Below, one piece after another: positions 1-10,928 of a stretch of DNA of 64,000 bases. This DNA comes from Symsagittifera roscoffensis. Its lineage: Eukaryota; Xenacoelomorpha; Acoela; Convolutidae. The stretch lies in contig NC_087062.1 of assembly GCF_963678635.1 (NCBI RefSeq), positions 69,472,223 through 69,536,222 of the forward strand, written 5' to 3'. The translations under genes and the position numbers were made by a program. The notes beneath the pieces are model-generated. The model searched no databases. It was not told the origin of the DNA and saw only the letters and a program-made list of their open reading frames with translations. How positions within the stretch are numbered: position 1 is the first letter of the stretch; every line of letters begins with the position of its first letter.

Positions 1-3000
1 AATTTGCTGTGCTTAAAGTTGAGGGGTATACGTATATTAAAAGTACACAGTTTCGAATGCTTCTGTATATGGTCTCTATTGCACTTTTTTGAGTTTTGCA
101 CGATTTTCTCATTGGCGATTGAACACTTTGGCTTCGTATTTGAACCATGTTACCGGCCATCGGTCTCTCTACATTAATTTCGGCATTTTTTGTTCGTCTT
201 TGAAAGGTGCGATGAGCTTCGGGATGGCAGGGTGCTATGTCGACACGAATTTATTGAGGCTACCAATCTCTGACTCCAATGCATTTTTCGTACGAGATTC
301 TCCGCTGAGCGCCCGATTAAAAATTCCAATAGGCAATTTCAAACTTCGGTTAGACGTGTCTGTTTCCCCGGCCGACACCAGTATAGGTGTCTTCAAAGGT
401 GTCCGATATACTCTGAAAATCCATTGAAGAATCCTTTATTTGGAGCTTTTCAAATGCGAACCTTAATTCGTCAACAGGAACGAAGGCCAAGCAAATCAAT
501 TTTTTTGACATTTAACCGAAACTAATCGACGTCCATGAACTTGCGCGTAAACCCAAGTTTTCTTAGATTTCATCATACTGCCTTGCCCAGATGGAAGAAA
601 CAGAATTGAATTTTTGTATCAGGCCGCTTTTTTTTGATGGCGCTGTGAACTTTGGCTTCAAAATCAATCTGTCGGGGAGCGTTACCAGTTGAGCGTTCTT
701 GCCTTTTGTTGGATTTCACTTACAAACTTTTTGTTTAGATTTTTGAGGAGCTCGTTACCGGTAAGTGAGCGTACCCGGACTAATGATTATATTGGTTTGC
801 TTAGAACTCTATTTTGTTTAAGTATACTTTTAGTTCTCTTTTTTCGTTTGTTTCATGTGTATTTGATAAAAAAATAAATATAAGCCGTATAATCAAAACT
901 TTTATGTTTTGCCGCCGATGAAGACTTTTTAAGCGCACGATTAAAAGTTTTAAAACTGTCTGATAGTCTTTGGCCAAATTGTTTTGCTCATATGACTGAA
1001 TTTTCTAAATTTGAAATCAGCTGAGTTATCTGTGACCGAATTGTCTGAACGCAATTTCTCTGATAACTATTAAATAGTCATCATGGCTACGCAATGATAG
1101 TTTGTTTGGAAGATAAAAGAGTTTCAGCTCAAAGTTTTTGAGAAAAACAGACAGGTTACTTCATAAAAACATGCGGTCACTGTTGTGACGGCATTCCGGC
1201 TAAAATGCTCGACTCATGATTCGATTGAAGCGGTCAAATGATGCCCGCTTTTGACTTTGTGAGTCGAACGATGTCTTTTTTCAAGATTTTGAATCAAATG
1301 ATGTTCGTTTTTCTCTTTGTTCAATTTTACTGGACATTTTTCAAGTTTGTTCGATTTTGCGTGGCTCTGTTCGACTATACCGGACATTGTTCGACTACTT
1401 TGCTTGACTTTAGCGGACATTTTTTGATTTTTTTTTTCGACTTTCACATTTTATCATATTTGCATTTAAAAACTTTTAGCTATCTTCTCTGTCATTTTTT
1501 GCTGTTTAAAATACGTTATCTAAACTGGGATTTATTTTTTTTCAGCACTCTGGATACGTTCCGTCACTGCTTGCCCTCTATCGTCGATCACAAGTTTTTT
1601 TGGTGGAAAATATAAATTTTATAGTGTTCGAAAAATGAAAAACTTTGAATACTTCGAAAACTTTTATTTCTTAATTTTGTCCCCCAAAGTTATACAAAAC
1701 TCCAAGTGATATTTTGTTGTGGGTGATATTTTTTTAGTCAGATTATATAAATTGCCTAAGCTTAATTTGGAAGGATTAAATATGCCTCTTACGCTTTAAG
1801 AGAACGAAATATAGCGCGCATTGAATCGCGCGTTAATTATTTCAATCATAGTCGTCACTGTAAACCCAAAATCATTTCAAAATAATTTTTATAAAAAACG
1901 ATCACAGGTGAACTATTTCTTCATTTTTAGGCTCCGGTCAGCAATGTTTTTCAGAAAGAATTTAAAAAAATTGTCAAAAATGTTTAGTTAAACAGTCGAT
2001 ATATTGACAAAAAACCAGTTTTTCAATTATCCCTTCTTTTCATCCCACCGCACGTGTGTAAAGTACAAACAGATAGAATAAGCATCTGGTATCCTAGTAA
2101 AAGGACGAAATGACCTGCCTCATATCATTTTGGAAAAATTTCATCCGCCACCTACGTTTGTTAGAAGAACGCAATATATTGTGCTCAATTGTTTCAAACT
2201 GGCCCAATTAGCAATTTCAAACCCCGATATCGTTTTGAAAGGTTGTCAAAGCAGTCGAATTTTGTTTTACTTTTGGGCTACAGACAACAAAATTTTTCGA
2301 TGTCATGAAAAACGTTTATCAAAAACGCTTAGTTAAAAACAAAATTGACTGAATAAAAAAATCAGCCCGTGCACAAGTATTCAGCAAGTTCTTTGAGAGT
2401 TGGAACAACAAGTAGTTTCAAACGAGACTAAATTGCTCAAACTCATTGTTTTCGAAAATTTTACAGTATTAGTTTTTATACGAATTTTTCTCTGAACATT
2501 TGAAACAAGGTTATGGTTTTTACCTAATCTTTTTTAACCAATCGCTTCAATTTTTAAGAGCTGATGAACGTAACTCAGATTCTCATAAAGATCGAGACGA
2601 TATTTTTTCCTTCTCTGTATTTCAGGAAAAACTTTATAATGTTTTCAGATTTTACTGCGTCAAACTTTCTCTTTCGCGGTTTTACTCTTGGTTTCTTAAG
2701 CTCAGTTCATTTCTTTTGTTAAACGGAGGGCAAAATTCACTATCGAACACCACAAACTTGAGTGAAAGTGGAATTTAATTTTCAGAATCCTCAGCGAAAT
2801 AAGATATTTAACTATTGATCAAACTGTAGAAACTCAAAGAACATTATGGTCATCTCATTTTTCTGGGAAAACCGAATTTTTTTTCTAGAAAAATTCTCTT
2901 GTCCATCTGTCTGTTGGCTATGTTTATACATGTAATTCGTTGAAAAAGAATGCGGCGTCAAATTTTAAAGAAGTTTATAAAGAAGTTCCCTGAGTACATG

Positions 3001-3350
3001 TTTTGTGATGAGTTACTCGCCTCAAAAATGATTGCTCCCTGTAACACTTTTTTGGTACAGTTTCATCCTCAAGTTTTGGACCAAAAGCTTTTTATGGCGT
3101 TCCAAAATGGATCTTTTGACGACCCCAAAAGTTGGTTTGATTCAGTTTTGTTCAGATCATGATGGTTTTTAGCATCTTTTGAAAAAAATTGCTGAAATTC
3201 ATTCCCAACGCCTTCTCGAAGGTCGATTTTAAACTTAATCGAAATGTAAAAAAATTCTTTAAATAGTTCAATTTGTTCAATTTTAAACAATTTAGTTTTT
3301 CTTTCATCTTTGCCATTTATTAACATTGATTTTAAAAAAATTTGTTTCAG
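1..3350. other. Upstream AT-rich region with no assignable gene
   Basis: No exon could be tied to the downstream receptor gene here, although its first exon and signal peptide must lie in this stretch or beyond the window. The first 430 bases are less AT-rich and open on the plus strand (89-427, 112 codons), but the translation has no motif I recognise and no splice sites that fit. The rest is low-complexity AT-rich sequence with diverged dispersed-repeat fragments. Confidence 0.4.
1785..2430 (+). repeat. Diverged copies of a dispersed repeat (family R4)
   Basis: Two adjacent stretches (about 1785-2000 and 2100-2430) share ordered landmarks with the better copies at 45.4 and 47.2 kb: 'gcgcgcattgaatcgcgcgtt', 'cgatcacaggtgaa', then 'cagcccgtgcacaagtatt' and 'ggaacaacaa'. 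They are strongly diverged. The family is non-coding and its class is not clear. Confidence 0.5.
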
Positions 3351-3383
3351 GGGAAAATGAAACCTTCGTCAAACAAGATATGG
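3351..3383 (+). CDS. Receptor gene exon 1 of those visible (micro-exon)
   Basis: A 33-nt exon bounded by the acceptor tttgtttcag (ending 3350) and the donor gttagt (from 3384). Read in phase 1 it gives ENETFVKQDM and no stop. Its phase on both sides matches every neighbouring exon up to the transmembrane region, which is the main reason for accepting it. It probably encodes a short linker before the Cys-rich module. Being so short, it could also be a chance match. RNA-seq junction reads would settle it. Confidence 0.5.
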
Positions 3384-3462
3384 GTTAGTGCCTTAATTCA
3401 ATATATTTGAATTGAGAAGCATTTTTCCAAATTATGTGTAATCTAATTCTTTTTTTTTTCAG

Positions 3463-3486
3463 AAAAGTTCAGATACAACATTATGG
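3463..3486 (+). CDS. Receptor gene exon 2 of those visible (micro-exon)
   Basis: A 24-nt exon after a strong polypyrimidine tract and AG (ends 3462), followed by the donor ggtgagtc. In phase 1 it reads EKFRYNIM. Like its neighbours it is a symmetric 1-1 exon, so it could be skipped or included without changing frame. Its function is unknown. It is probably a spacer in the ectodomain. Confidence 0.5.
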
Positions 3487-3710
3487 GTGAGTCCGTCCTT
3501 CTATAAGATTATTTTGCTACTGTTTTCAGCTTTATCTTGGGTGTTGGTCATGGTTAATCATATACGCATAATCATATTTGAGAATTTTCTAGGCAGTGTT
3601 CTTTTTCTGCTTTTAAGCTGAATTTCGGATCCCAGACTCTTAATTTTATAAGGGATGACCTAACTGTTACGACCCAATTGTTGATTTTAATAACCCCTAG
3701 TGAAGTATCT

Positions 3711-3804
3711 AAATGAAAATAGAGCTGGTCTTAAAACAATTAGTTGTCTGAAAAGTAAAAAATGAAAATAGAGCTGGTCTTAAAACAATTAGTTGTCTGA
3801 AAAA
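3711..3804. repeat. Tandem duplication, 49-bp period
   Basis: The block 'aaatgaaaatagagctggtc' through 'ttagttgtctgaaaa' occurs twice head to tail (3711-3759 and 3760-3804), nearly identical. It lies in the intron just before the Cys-rich exon and looks like a recent local duplication. Confidence 0.9.
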
Positions 3805-3844
3805 TTGAAACGGATGTGTTATGTCATTTTCCCTCTCTTTTCAG

Positions 3845-4021
3845 AACAATGTGGGTTCTGTCCGGGTAGACAACTGGACAAACTCTGCCAGATTCCATTT
3901 GAGCATAATGGACACCACTATAACACCTGTATTCCTATCTATAACAAGAACACTCTACAATGCAAGGACAGAAACGGAGACGTCCAGGACTGCTATTACG
4001 ATGACAAGGATGACTTTTGCA
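3845..4021 (+). CDS. Receptor gene exon: fibronectin type II-like Cys-rich module
   Basis: A 177-nt exon in phase 1 on both sides, between acceptor ctctcttttcag and donor gttagt. It encodes 58 residues beginning EQCGFCPGRQLDKLCQIPF and ending DDFC. The spacing C-x2-PF-x9-C-x10-C and the closing F-C follow the fibronectin type II pattern, but the usual Trp before the third core Cys is Gln and there are extra cysteines at the start and near the end. It is therefore a divergent FN2-like or a related small disulfide module. Such modules bind extracellular matrix in other proteins, but the ligand here is unknown. It sits N-terminal to the FN3 modules encoded downstream. Confidence 0.75.
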
Positions 4022-4168
4022 GTTAGTTAATAGAATATTTAGAATTGTCGCCGTATTTCACGGCTTATGAACCCCTCTTCCTCTTAAATCGGAAAATTTA
4101 TAGAATGTAAATTTATAAAATTTTTGTTGTATCGTTTTTCTTACATCACTCAAAAATGTCCTCACTGC

Positions 4169-4235
4169 ACCAGCGGATTTAGATTCGACTCCCTGCCTAC
4201 CCAAAGGGTCGCGCTTTGTACTATTTTGAGATATT
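4169..4235 (-). repeat. hAT-type MITE fragment, reverse orientation
   Basis: The run 'cagcggatttag', 'attcgactccctgcc', 'acccaaagggtc' and 'gtactattttgaga' is the reverse complement of the 3' end of the MITE family seen in full at 49934-50339. Only the terminal part is present. Confidence 0.6.
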
Positions 4236-5397
4236 TTAATAATTTATGATACTTTTTTGAATGTCGTTCGAATTTCGACTGAAAGGTTCTTAATATGATA
4301 TAGCTTTCATTCCTTTTCGATGATTTTTTGTGGTGCCTGATGTTGCGTGGAAAAAAATTTAAAACACACCCAAATACAAAGTTTCTCTCCGGTTTCAATG
4401 GTCGGAACAATAAAACACACCCGAAGACAAAATTTTCCTCATTGCCAATGGTCTGAACTATAACATTCTGAAACAATAACATCTCTTGTTCCCAGTCAAG
4501 AACAATTTTCTTGCTCCAAGTCAAGTTTATCTGGTTTCTTATTTTTATTATATGAATTTTGCTGAAAGTTTTGACATACTCTGTTTGTACCTTGTTGTAT
4601 GAACTTTGTGGAACTAAGTCAAATGGTGACCTTTTTTCCTCCCAATTCAGGTTATTTCAAAAATTCATGTTGAGTTTCGGATGGTTTTTAATGATAATAA
4701 AGCCTCAGAAAACGCATGCTGCGTAGAAGTGAACTCCAACGAACAAAAAAACTAATGTAGCAAACATAAATGATCCAGCAAACAATAAACTGATGAAAAA
4801 AGTTTGTTCCAAGTCAAGCTGCTTACCTTTTGTTATAAGAAATTTAGCTTTAAGTTTTGAGATACTTTCCTGACACTTTGTTTCAGAAACTTTGGGGAGC
4901 TAAATCAAATAATGACTTTTTCCATTCACTTAGTTGTAATTTCAAAAACTCATGTGGTTTTTTGGGTAATTTTCGATGATTGCGAAATCAAAAGACGCAT
5001 GCATAATTAGATTGAACTGCAGCAAACAATAAGCTGATGTAAAAAGTATGTAGATATTTTTTCCTCTATATCTTATAGAATGGTCATGGTACCAGTGCGG
5101 TCAAGGCTATAAAGGCCAAGCGTGATCTTTGATCAATGCCAGCATCAGAACCAGCAAATCAATATCAGTGCCAAACAATTTTTACCGTAGTTGTTTACTT
5201 ACCCATAAAAAAAGAAGTACAGTTACCCAGTGAAAATTTTTCAGATTGTATAAGTAGTTCCACTGAGAAAAATTCTTTTTTGACTCCCATATGCATATAG
5301 TTACTTCTAAATAACAAACAATGGGGCCTGCTAATCCATCAAGCGCTAAAAAGAAAGACAAAATATAAAACACGCGCGAATGACACAATCAGCAACC

Positions 5398-5530
5398 CTT
5401 TCAATTAAAAGCTTTATCTGATAAGTTTTTTATTAGATAAGTTATTAGATAACTTATCTATTAGATAGTTATTAGATAAGTTAGTTATTAGATAAGTTAG
5501 CTTTATCTGATAGGTTAGTTATCTGATAAA
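5398..5530. repeat. Short tandem repeat of ttagataagtta-like units
   Basis: A 9-13 bp unit around 'ttagataagtta' and 'ttatctgataa' recurs about a dozen times. Because the unit contains TTATCTAA-like self-complementary parts, the array can form alternative hairpins. It lies within an intron. Confidence 0.85.
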
Positions 5531-6117
5531 CAAATTATTACAAAAGGGACTTGAGGGCACAATTTTTCCTCTGTCTTTTTTTGCGTACACTTCATTAAAT
5601 TGATCCAAAAGTAAGATAGAAGACTAATCAAGCTCATTAACTCGAGTGATATAGTTTGAATTGTTGAAAAACAAAGGTATTACAAGGTGGAATCCCTCAT
5701 ATACAAAGAACAAAATGCGCGAAAATACAAATCAGCCAATCAGATTTCAGTAATCTAAAACTTGGAAAGAAAGTAAACATTTCCAGGGACTGAACATTGA
5801 TATTGGCCGAATATAAAAACGGCAGAAATATGCAAAATTTTCAAAATATCACTGGCTGCCGCCGAATTGGAACAAATTTTACATTTCAAGGGTTTCGTTA
5901 TGAAACAAGCAAAATATTGCCTCAGTTAATTGAATGACAATTGCTTCTTTTTGAAAATTGATTTTCGGCTAATTCAGTTTGCGGTCCTTCGCTCACGAGT
6001 TTTGTCGCTCATTCGGTGCTTAGCGCATGAGAATAGCCCCGATTTACAACACAAAGTTAATCAGTGCTGTGAAACAATATGATAATCAAGCAGCTCATAT
6101 CGCAAGCTTCTATGGTG

Positions 6118-6492
6118 CGCATTCATAGGTTCCAAAATGAAAAATCAGTCCCATAGGTCCCAAAATAAAAAAGCAGTCGCAAAGTCCGTATGATCAAAAA
6201 CTAAATTAGCCAGTCTCGGTTTAAGGTCGCTGATGGGCCTACCCCCCAAAGGGTTGGACTATATAATTCGTATAGAGTCCTACCCTTTGGTGGCAAGCTC
6301 GCAACACGTTGACGCGGCTGCGGCGGTCACTGTTCTGCAGCTTGAGTTTATGCTGGTTGAACAGTAAACAACCAATCCACAAATTCGTTTGCTCAAGTTT
6401 CAACCAATCAGAGTTCAATAAGATAAATTTTGGGACTTATGCGACTGGTTTTTTAATTTGGTAGCTATGAATATTGGAACCTATGGGAATTC
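6118..6492. mobile_element. MITE-like element with inverted ends (family R3)
   Basis: The left end reads attcataggttccaaaat. The right end is gggaattc preceded by attggaacctat, which is the inverted counterpart. A conserved inner core (about 6265-6340: 'gagtcctaccct', 'aagctcgcaacacgtt', 'gcggcggtcactgttctgc') recurs at about 60.25 and 63.0 kb. No ORF is present, so this is a non-autonomous element. I could not fix a target duplication, so the superfamily is open. Confidence 0.6.
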
Positions 6493-7014
6493 ACCGCTTC
6501 TATATCTGTTAAGAGCCTCGACAAAAGTAAAGCGTTGAAAAAGAGAGACTGTCCCGCTCATAAACCTGAATGCAATGGTTTCAAATAAATTGCAAAAATT
6601 GTGAAACTTATACTTTTTTCACTTGATACAAAACTTTTTGAAGTGTTTACAACTCACCCTGGGTCACACTGTGCCTTGAAAAAAAACTCTTTAATTTTTT
6701 TCCGCTGTAACTCTAGATGCTACGTCAGCGTAACGATTCAAAATCATATGAAAGAGTCGTGAAACTATTTTGAGCTATTCAGGCATGAGTTTTTTCTATG
6801 AATTTTTTTAAATAAATTTTTTTTAGATCAAAAAGCAAAAAGTCATGCAGAAAAGAATATCAACCGTCTTGAGAATATATTTTTTGAAAAATTATCTATT
6901 TTGTGCCCAAAAGTTTTGTGTCAAAAAGTAGAAAAAGCTATTATTTCAGAAATAATCAGCTCGTGGCATTCATTTTTTACCATAATTAAAATCAGTGACG
7001 TTAGTTACAGCGGT

Positions 7015-7860
7015 TTGTGAGACACGTGGTCACTATGTCAGGTACTACTATGATAGAGTGGTCCCTCGAAAAAGCAACTATGATAGACAGGTCCCGCATG
7101 CATTTTCCATGTTATAATTTTGAAAATTAGTTAGCATATAAATTATTCATTTCAAAAATCTGGCGAAAGATGTTGAGTCAGAAAACTTTCAGATTAAAAA
7201 CTGTAATTACTATAGTTTTTTTATCAAGAAATGTGCTCGTTTCAACTTATTTTACGATTTAACAACCATAATTATAATAGCTTATTTGTCATCAAATTTC
7301 GATTTTGGCAGGTTTTTTTTTGAATTTTCCACCTTAAAATTTTGAGGGGGGAGGTTTTACGAAACTAAGAAACTTACAGTTTGTTTGAAAATATACTGCG
7401 ACATCTTTCTGAATGGCGAGATCATATTTTTTAAACACTTCAGAGCCCTGTGTGTCCTATTCGCAAGGGACCTGGTGGTTTTCAAGGGACTTTTCGGCTC
7501 TTTTTCCTCTCCCCCCCCCAACTGCAAATTTTTACATGTAAATTTTTTGATCACATTGTTTACATACAGACTAAGGCCACGACAAACATTTTTGGTCTTC
7601 ATACTCAACTTCGTAAAACCACTCGTTACACTAATATATTGTAGCTCGTGTGAGATGGGGGGGGGGGAGGAAAATGAGCCCACCACTCTATCATAGAAGT
7701 ACCCTATGTCACCCTATTTTACACGTGGCCACCCTATGTGAGACACGTGGCCACCCAATTTTACCTGAAGTGGCCGACCTATTTAAAAGACACGTGGCCA
7801 CCCTATTTTACCTCACGTGGCCGACCTAAGAGACGCGTGGCCAACCTATTCTACGACGTC
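7015..7860. repeat. Minisatellite with a CACGTGGCCACCCTA core, split by a MITE
   Basis: Units of about 25-30 bp built on 'cacgtggccaccctatttta' recur from 7706 to 7850 with degenerate variants (gtggccgaccta, gcgtggccaaccta). The left flank of the inserted MITE (7015-7039, 'gagacacgtggtcactatgtc') is one more unit, showing that the array existed before the insertion. Each unit contains the E-box hexamer CACGTG. Confidence 0.75.
7040..7705. mobile_element. MITE with 23-bp terminal inverted repeats
   Basis: The ends are near-perfect inverted repeats: left AGGTACTACTATGATAGAGT, right (reverse complement) AGGGTACTTCTATGATAGAG. The 5-bp direct repeat ATGTC flanks it exactly (7035-7039 and 7706-7710). 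It is 666 bp with no credible ORF, so it is a non-autonomous DNA transposon. The superfamily is not determined from the ends. It is inserted inside the minisatellite. Confidence 0.8.
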
Positions 7861-8008
7861 CATTTTTGGACAATCGAACATAAAGTTTTTCTGAAGACGC
7901 TTTTTTCGGTTTTGTTTTCATAAATCCCCCCTCGAGAAAAGGGTAATCTATTTTTGATTTTGGCTATTATAAATTGGTTGGTTTGCTAAAGCTAATTTTG
8001 TTTAACAG

Positions 8009-8158
8009 AACCCCCTGCACCGGAGCTGAGTTCTATCTCCTTCGCGACTCTAGTGGCGGGCGAGGCAGTTCGTCAGTTCTGGAATGTGTCCTCCGATTTG
8101 TACAATGACTTCGAGGTCCTCATCAACGGAGAACAGCAGGCAGTCGTGGATACTACAG
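8009..8158 (+). CDS. Receptor gene exon: first half of FN3 module 1
   Basis: A 150-nt exon after tttgtttaacag, with donor ggtaagctt, phase 1 to phase 1. It encodes PPAPELSSISFATLVAGEAV then RQFWNVSSDLYNDFEVLING, ending QQAVVDTT. The Pro-rich start, the Trp of the B/C region and the downstream partner exon fit a fibronectin type III fold split by an intron in mid-domain. That intron is the one occupied by the 19.3-kb retroelement. It would be extracellular. One N-glycosylation sequon (NVSS) is visible. Confidence 0.85.
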
Positions 8159-8352
8159 GTAAGCTTATTATTTCATGAGCTTCCTGAGAGTCAGCTGTAG
8201 TTTTATGTCTTTAAAAAAACTTTACGCACCTTGATGCGATTAATGTGACTGTATTAACTATAAAAAGAAGTTCTAAAAGCAAAAAACTTGTCGAATCGGC
8301 ATGTATGCGCCACCTTGTTTGAGGGACTCCAGACATCAGATTTTCCATCTAT

Positions 8353-9507
8353 TTTACTAAGCGCTCATTGCTGGTTGAATTCTTAGTAATTTTATCCTAA
8401 ATTATAAGTCTCACCTTAGATCGTCAAATTGTCTTGACAAAAAGTAGAGTAGAAACAATAGTTAGAAAAGGTATGAATTATTTAGTTGGTTAGATACAGA
8501 GCACTGGGTTATTAGATTATATAAATGAATCGAACAGCTTAAAGAAATATACCTATGAGGGGAGGTTGAGCTAATCTTATTTTGTTCATCAATATTTTAT
8601 CTTCTTACTAAGTTCGGTGGCTGATTAGAATGTATGGTTGCCCTTGATGTTTGTCCAAGTCAGCACTTCTGGTTGGGTCGTCTGAATCGTCTTGCCGTAG
8701 TCCCTTGGGTACTTGTAGTCCAGACTTCCTCGGGGGTGCGTATCTCGAGTATCTCGATGTATAATTTTTCAAATCAAACTTAAACTGAGAATTTATTCTC
8801 TTTTTATAAATGAAAAGGGCTAGATTAATTTTAGTGTTAGGACAGAAAAGAAAAATTATTTATTTTTAAAGGATTTGACTGAAGAGAAATGACTTGCTGC
8901 TGACTGAGCAAAATGAAACACTGAAGATTTCAGGCCAGTCCTTTTGCTCATAAGCATAAACCGGCGGCTGATTCAATCTTTAATTATTCAGGTTTCACCT
9001 GCTCCTTTGTTCTCCCTTTCTAATAAGGGATTTTTCAACTAGTTTTTATTTGATTTTTTCAAATCAAATATCTTCAACTTATTAGTCCCCTTTGATAAAA
9101 ACCGCAGCCTTCAGTTTGTCGTATTAAAAGTTCATATTACTCTCTCTGATGCATCATATTGCAGGTGCACCTCTGCTTAATCAAAGCAAGGAGAATTTCA
9201 GTGCAGCCGGCAAGACTGCTAAATATTTATCCAGTTTGTTTCAAGTTAAGTTAAAAGGGACGTATTAATAATCGCCGCCCTTTTAAAATATTGAGCATGA
9301 AAAATTTAGAAAAATTGGACAAGTATTTAAAAGGAGTGGATTTTCAAAACAAGATTTTATAGTCCTAATAACAGTAAATCAGTCAATATCTGATTTAGTG
9401 AAAAGAGGCTTTAATTTAAATGGCACGCTCCAATTTAGAATTGGGTCGTTAAATAAACAATTAAGACAATGGTCTTTTGTGTGTGTGTAGTATTTCGCAA
9501 TACTACA
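8353..9507 (-). repeat. 3' LTR of the giant element
   Basis: This copy matches 26497-27651 along its whole length, with about twenty substitutions and a few single-base indels. On the minus strand it starts TGTAGTATT, and the first 22 bases are a perfect hairpin (TGTAGTATT, 4-nt loop, AATACTACA; plus strand 9486-9507). The left boundary is uncertain by one base because the duplication and the LTR end share a T. A TATA-like TTTATAAAAAG lies at 8800-8810 and AATAAA at 8792-8797 (both minus strand). Confidence 0.93.
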
Positions 9508-9512
9508 ACTCA

Positions 9513-9523
9513 CCCCTTTTTTT
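9513..9523 (-). promoter_or_regulatory. Polypurine tract (plus-strand primer)
   Basis: The minus strand reads AAAAAAAGGGG, followed by TGAGT and then the LTR start TGTAG. A purine run immediately upstream of the 3' LTR is the usual primer for plus-strand DNA synthesis in LTR elements, and it confirms the orientation. The five bases between the tract and the LTR are slightly more than usual. Confidence 0.8.
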
Positions 9524-9654
9524 AGAAAATTAAGCTGTTCGATTCTTACAGTTACCATGGTGAAAATTTAAACACTTAAATGGCTAAATACTATAGTTAT
9601 AAAATTTAAAGAGAACATCAAACGAAAAAGTTATAAAGACAAGTTAGGTTTTAT

Positions 9655-10347
9655 CTAGAGCTTCCTTCCGGATTCAAGCTCTACGTTGTATGATCTGAGG
9701 ATCGATATCTTCCTCTGTGAAGCTTCTAGTTTTTGTTGCAACTTCACGATTTTCTTCTTTTCAATCTTGTTTTTGATTCGTAGTCTGCTCATTCCGTCCG
9801 TAAGTTGTTGGATGTCGTCCTGTTCTTCCTGTCTGCTTTCTTTTACATGGTTCGGAAAAGCAGTTATTCCTTCGAACGGGATGGTGACTTGCGTGCATCC
9901 TGCCTTGAGGATGTAGCCGTGTTCCTCCCTCTTCTTTAATTTCCAGAATCTGTTTTCGTTCTTTATAACCCCTTCTGGCTGGGTTATGAAGTCGATAGGC
10001 ATCATTGCCTTTCCCAGTGTCGTTGAGTTAACGACTTCTATGAACGATGGCAGTTTCCATCTGTTAAAATTTTCCTTTATTGAGTACTTTAAACTCGTTT
10101 TATATTTTGGATTTTCCGTATCCAATTTGGTTTCTCTGCACTTCTGCAGCTCCAATCTTTGGGTTATACTGGGAAAGTTGCGAGGGTTCTTATTTAACCC
10201 GTCGTCCATTGAAAAAGATTGAACTGCTACCGGTTTCCGTTGTTTCTTCCTGAGAGGCAGCTTTCTTTTAAATTCCTCTGGTGCAGGGTCTGCATTTCTG
10301 CAGTTCCAGTTTAAAATTGGGTCGTATTCCATTTTGCTAAACATCAA
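9655..10347 (-). CDS. Accessory protein, basic N-terminus and C-terminal coiled coil
   Basis: 230 residues (or 225 if the second Met is used), the last gene before the 3' LTR. Residues about 27-38 are a dense basic cluster (KRKLPLRKKQRKP) of the kind that serves as a nuclear localisation or RNA-binding signal. Residues about 175-225 are charged and heptad-like with many K, E and L, a probable coiled coil. The middle (about 85-165) looks globular, with several aromatic residues. I recognise no family. A basic nuclear protein at this place would suit a regulator of the element's RNA, as in complex retroviruses, but that is position-based inference only. The frame is fully open, which at this age argues for function. 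Confidence 0.75.
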   Translation of the reverse strand: MMFSKMEYDPILNWNCRNADPAPEEFKRKLPLRKKQRKPVAVQSFSMDDGLNKNPRNFPSITQRLELQKCRETKLDTENPKYKTSLKYSIKENFNRWKLPSFIEVVNSTTLGKAMMPIDFITQPEGVIKNENRFWKLKKREEHGYILKAGCTQVTIPFEGITAFPNHVKESRQEEQDDIQQLTDGMSRLRIKNKIEKKKIVKLQQKLEASQRKISILRSYNVELESGRKL

Positions 10348-10928
10348 TATAAAATGACCAAATATTCAAAATCCCGAATTACATTCGGATATTAAGGCTA
10401 ATTATCAAATGTTTGAACAATGAAGGACAAAGTGTAAAATTGTATATATATAAAAGGTGGAAAATATAATCATATGGTTTCTCACAAACCCACCACGGAA
10501 AACAAATGAAGAAAGACGATCATGGTGTTTATTAACCACAGAAATACAAATCAAGAAAGACGATCATGGTGTTTATTAACCACAGGAATAAAGCACTTTA
10601 CAACACTGAGTTAAGCTCAGATATTAAACTTATGAAGTTAAAGCAAAAAATGGAAATTTGGGCATTAATTAACCCCTAATCTTAAATGTATTTCCACCTG
10701 GGGTCATCCACAGGCTTACCATGGGGTCCCCTTTTATAGGTAAAAGGGACTAGAAAAAACCGGGGGGGGGGGTAAATAGTATATAATATAGCATGTGTAA
10801 AAGAGATTTTTGTGTTAAATGTTATTTAAAAAGGTTTATAAATTGTGAGCTGATTACTGAAGTCTATAGATCTTACCAAATGTAGGAAGGTAGAGGAATC
10901 GTATATGGACATCGTAAAGTGTTGAGGA
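10348..10928. other. Non-coding spacer in the 3' part of the giant element
   Basis: No ORF of note. It contains the 44-bp tandem duplication (10504-10591), a G-run near 10764-10771 and AT-rich sequence. It could hold a promoter or splice acceptor for the basic coiled-coil gene, but nothing specific is visible. Confidence 0.5.
10504..10591. repeat. Tandem duplication, 44-bp period
   Basis: Two near-identical units carry 'gaaagacgatcatggtgttt' and 'attaaccacag' (10511 and 10555). They lie in the spacer upstream of the last gene of the element. The unit includes AACCACAG, close to the Runt-box core. Enhancer-type repeats are common in retroviral regulatory regions, but no function is shown here. 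Confidence 0.8.

Larger units (their letters stand above)
4022..8008. other. Intron between the FN2-like exon and the first FN3 exon
   Basis: About 4 kb, AT-rich. Apart from the listed repeats (4169-4235, 5398-5530, 6118-6492, 7015-7860) I see no coding signal. The opposing ORFs around 7.36-7.70 kb lie in a MITE and are not genes. Confidence 0.6.

Noticed and set aside
89..427. 112-codon open frame in less AT-rich DNA at the window start
   Set aside because: No domain, signal peptide or matching splice phase. The reverse strand of the same DNA is closed. Too little to call a gene.
7357..7696. Opposing ORFs of 103 and 109 codons
   Set aside because: They lie inside the inverted-repeat MITE and read G/C homopolymers. 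No protein-like sequence.
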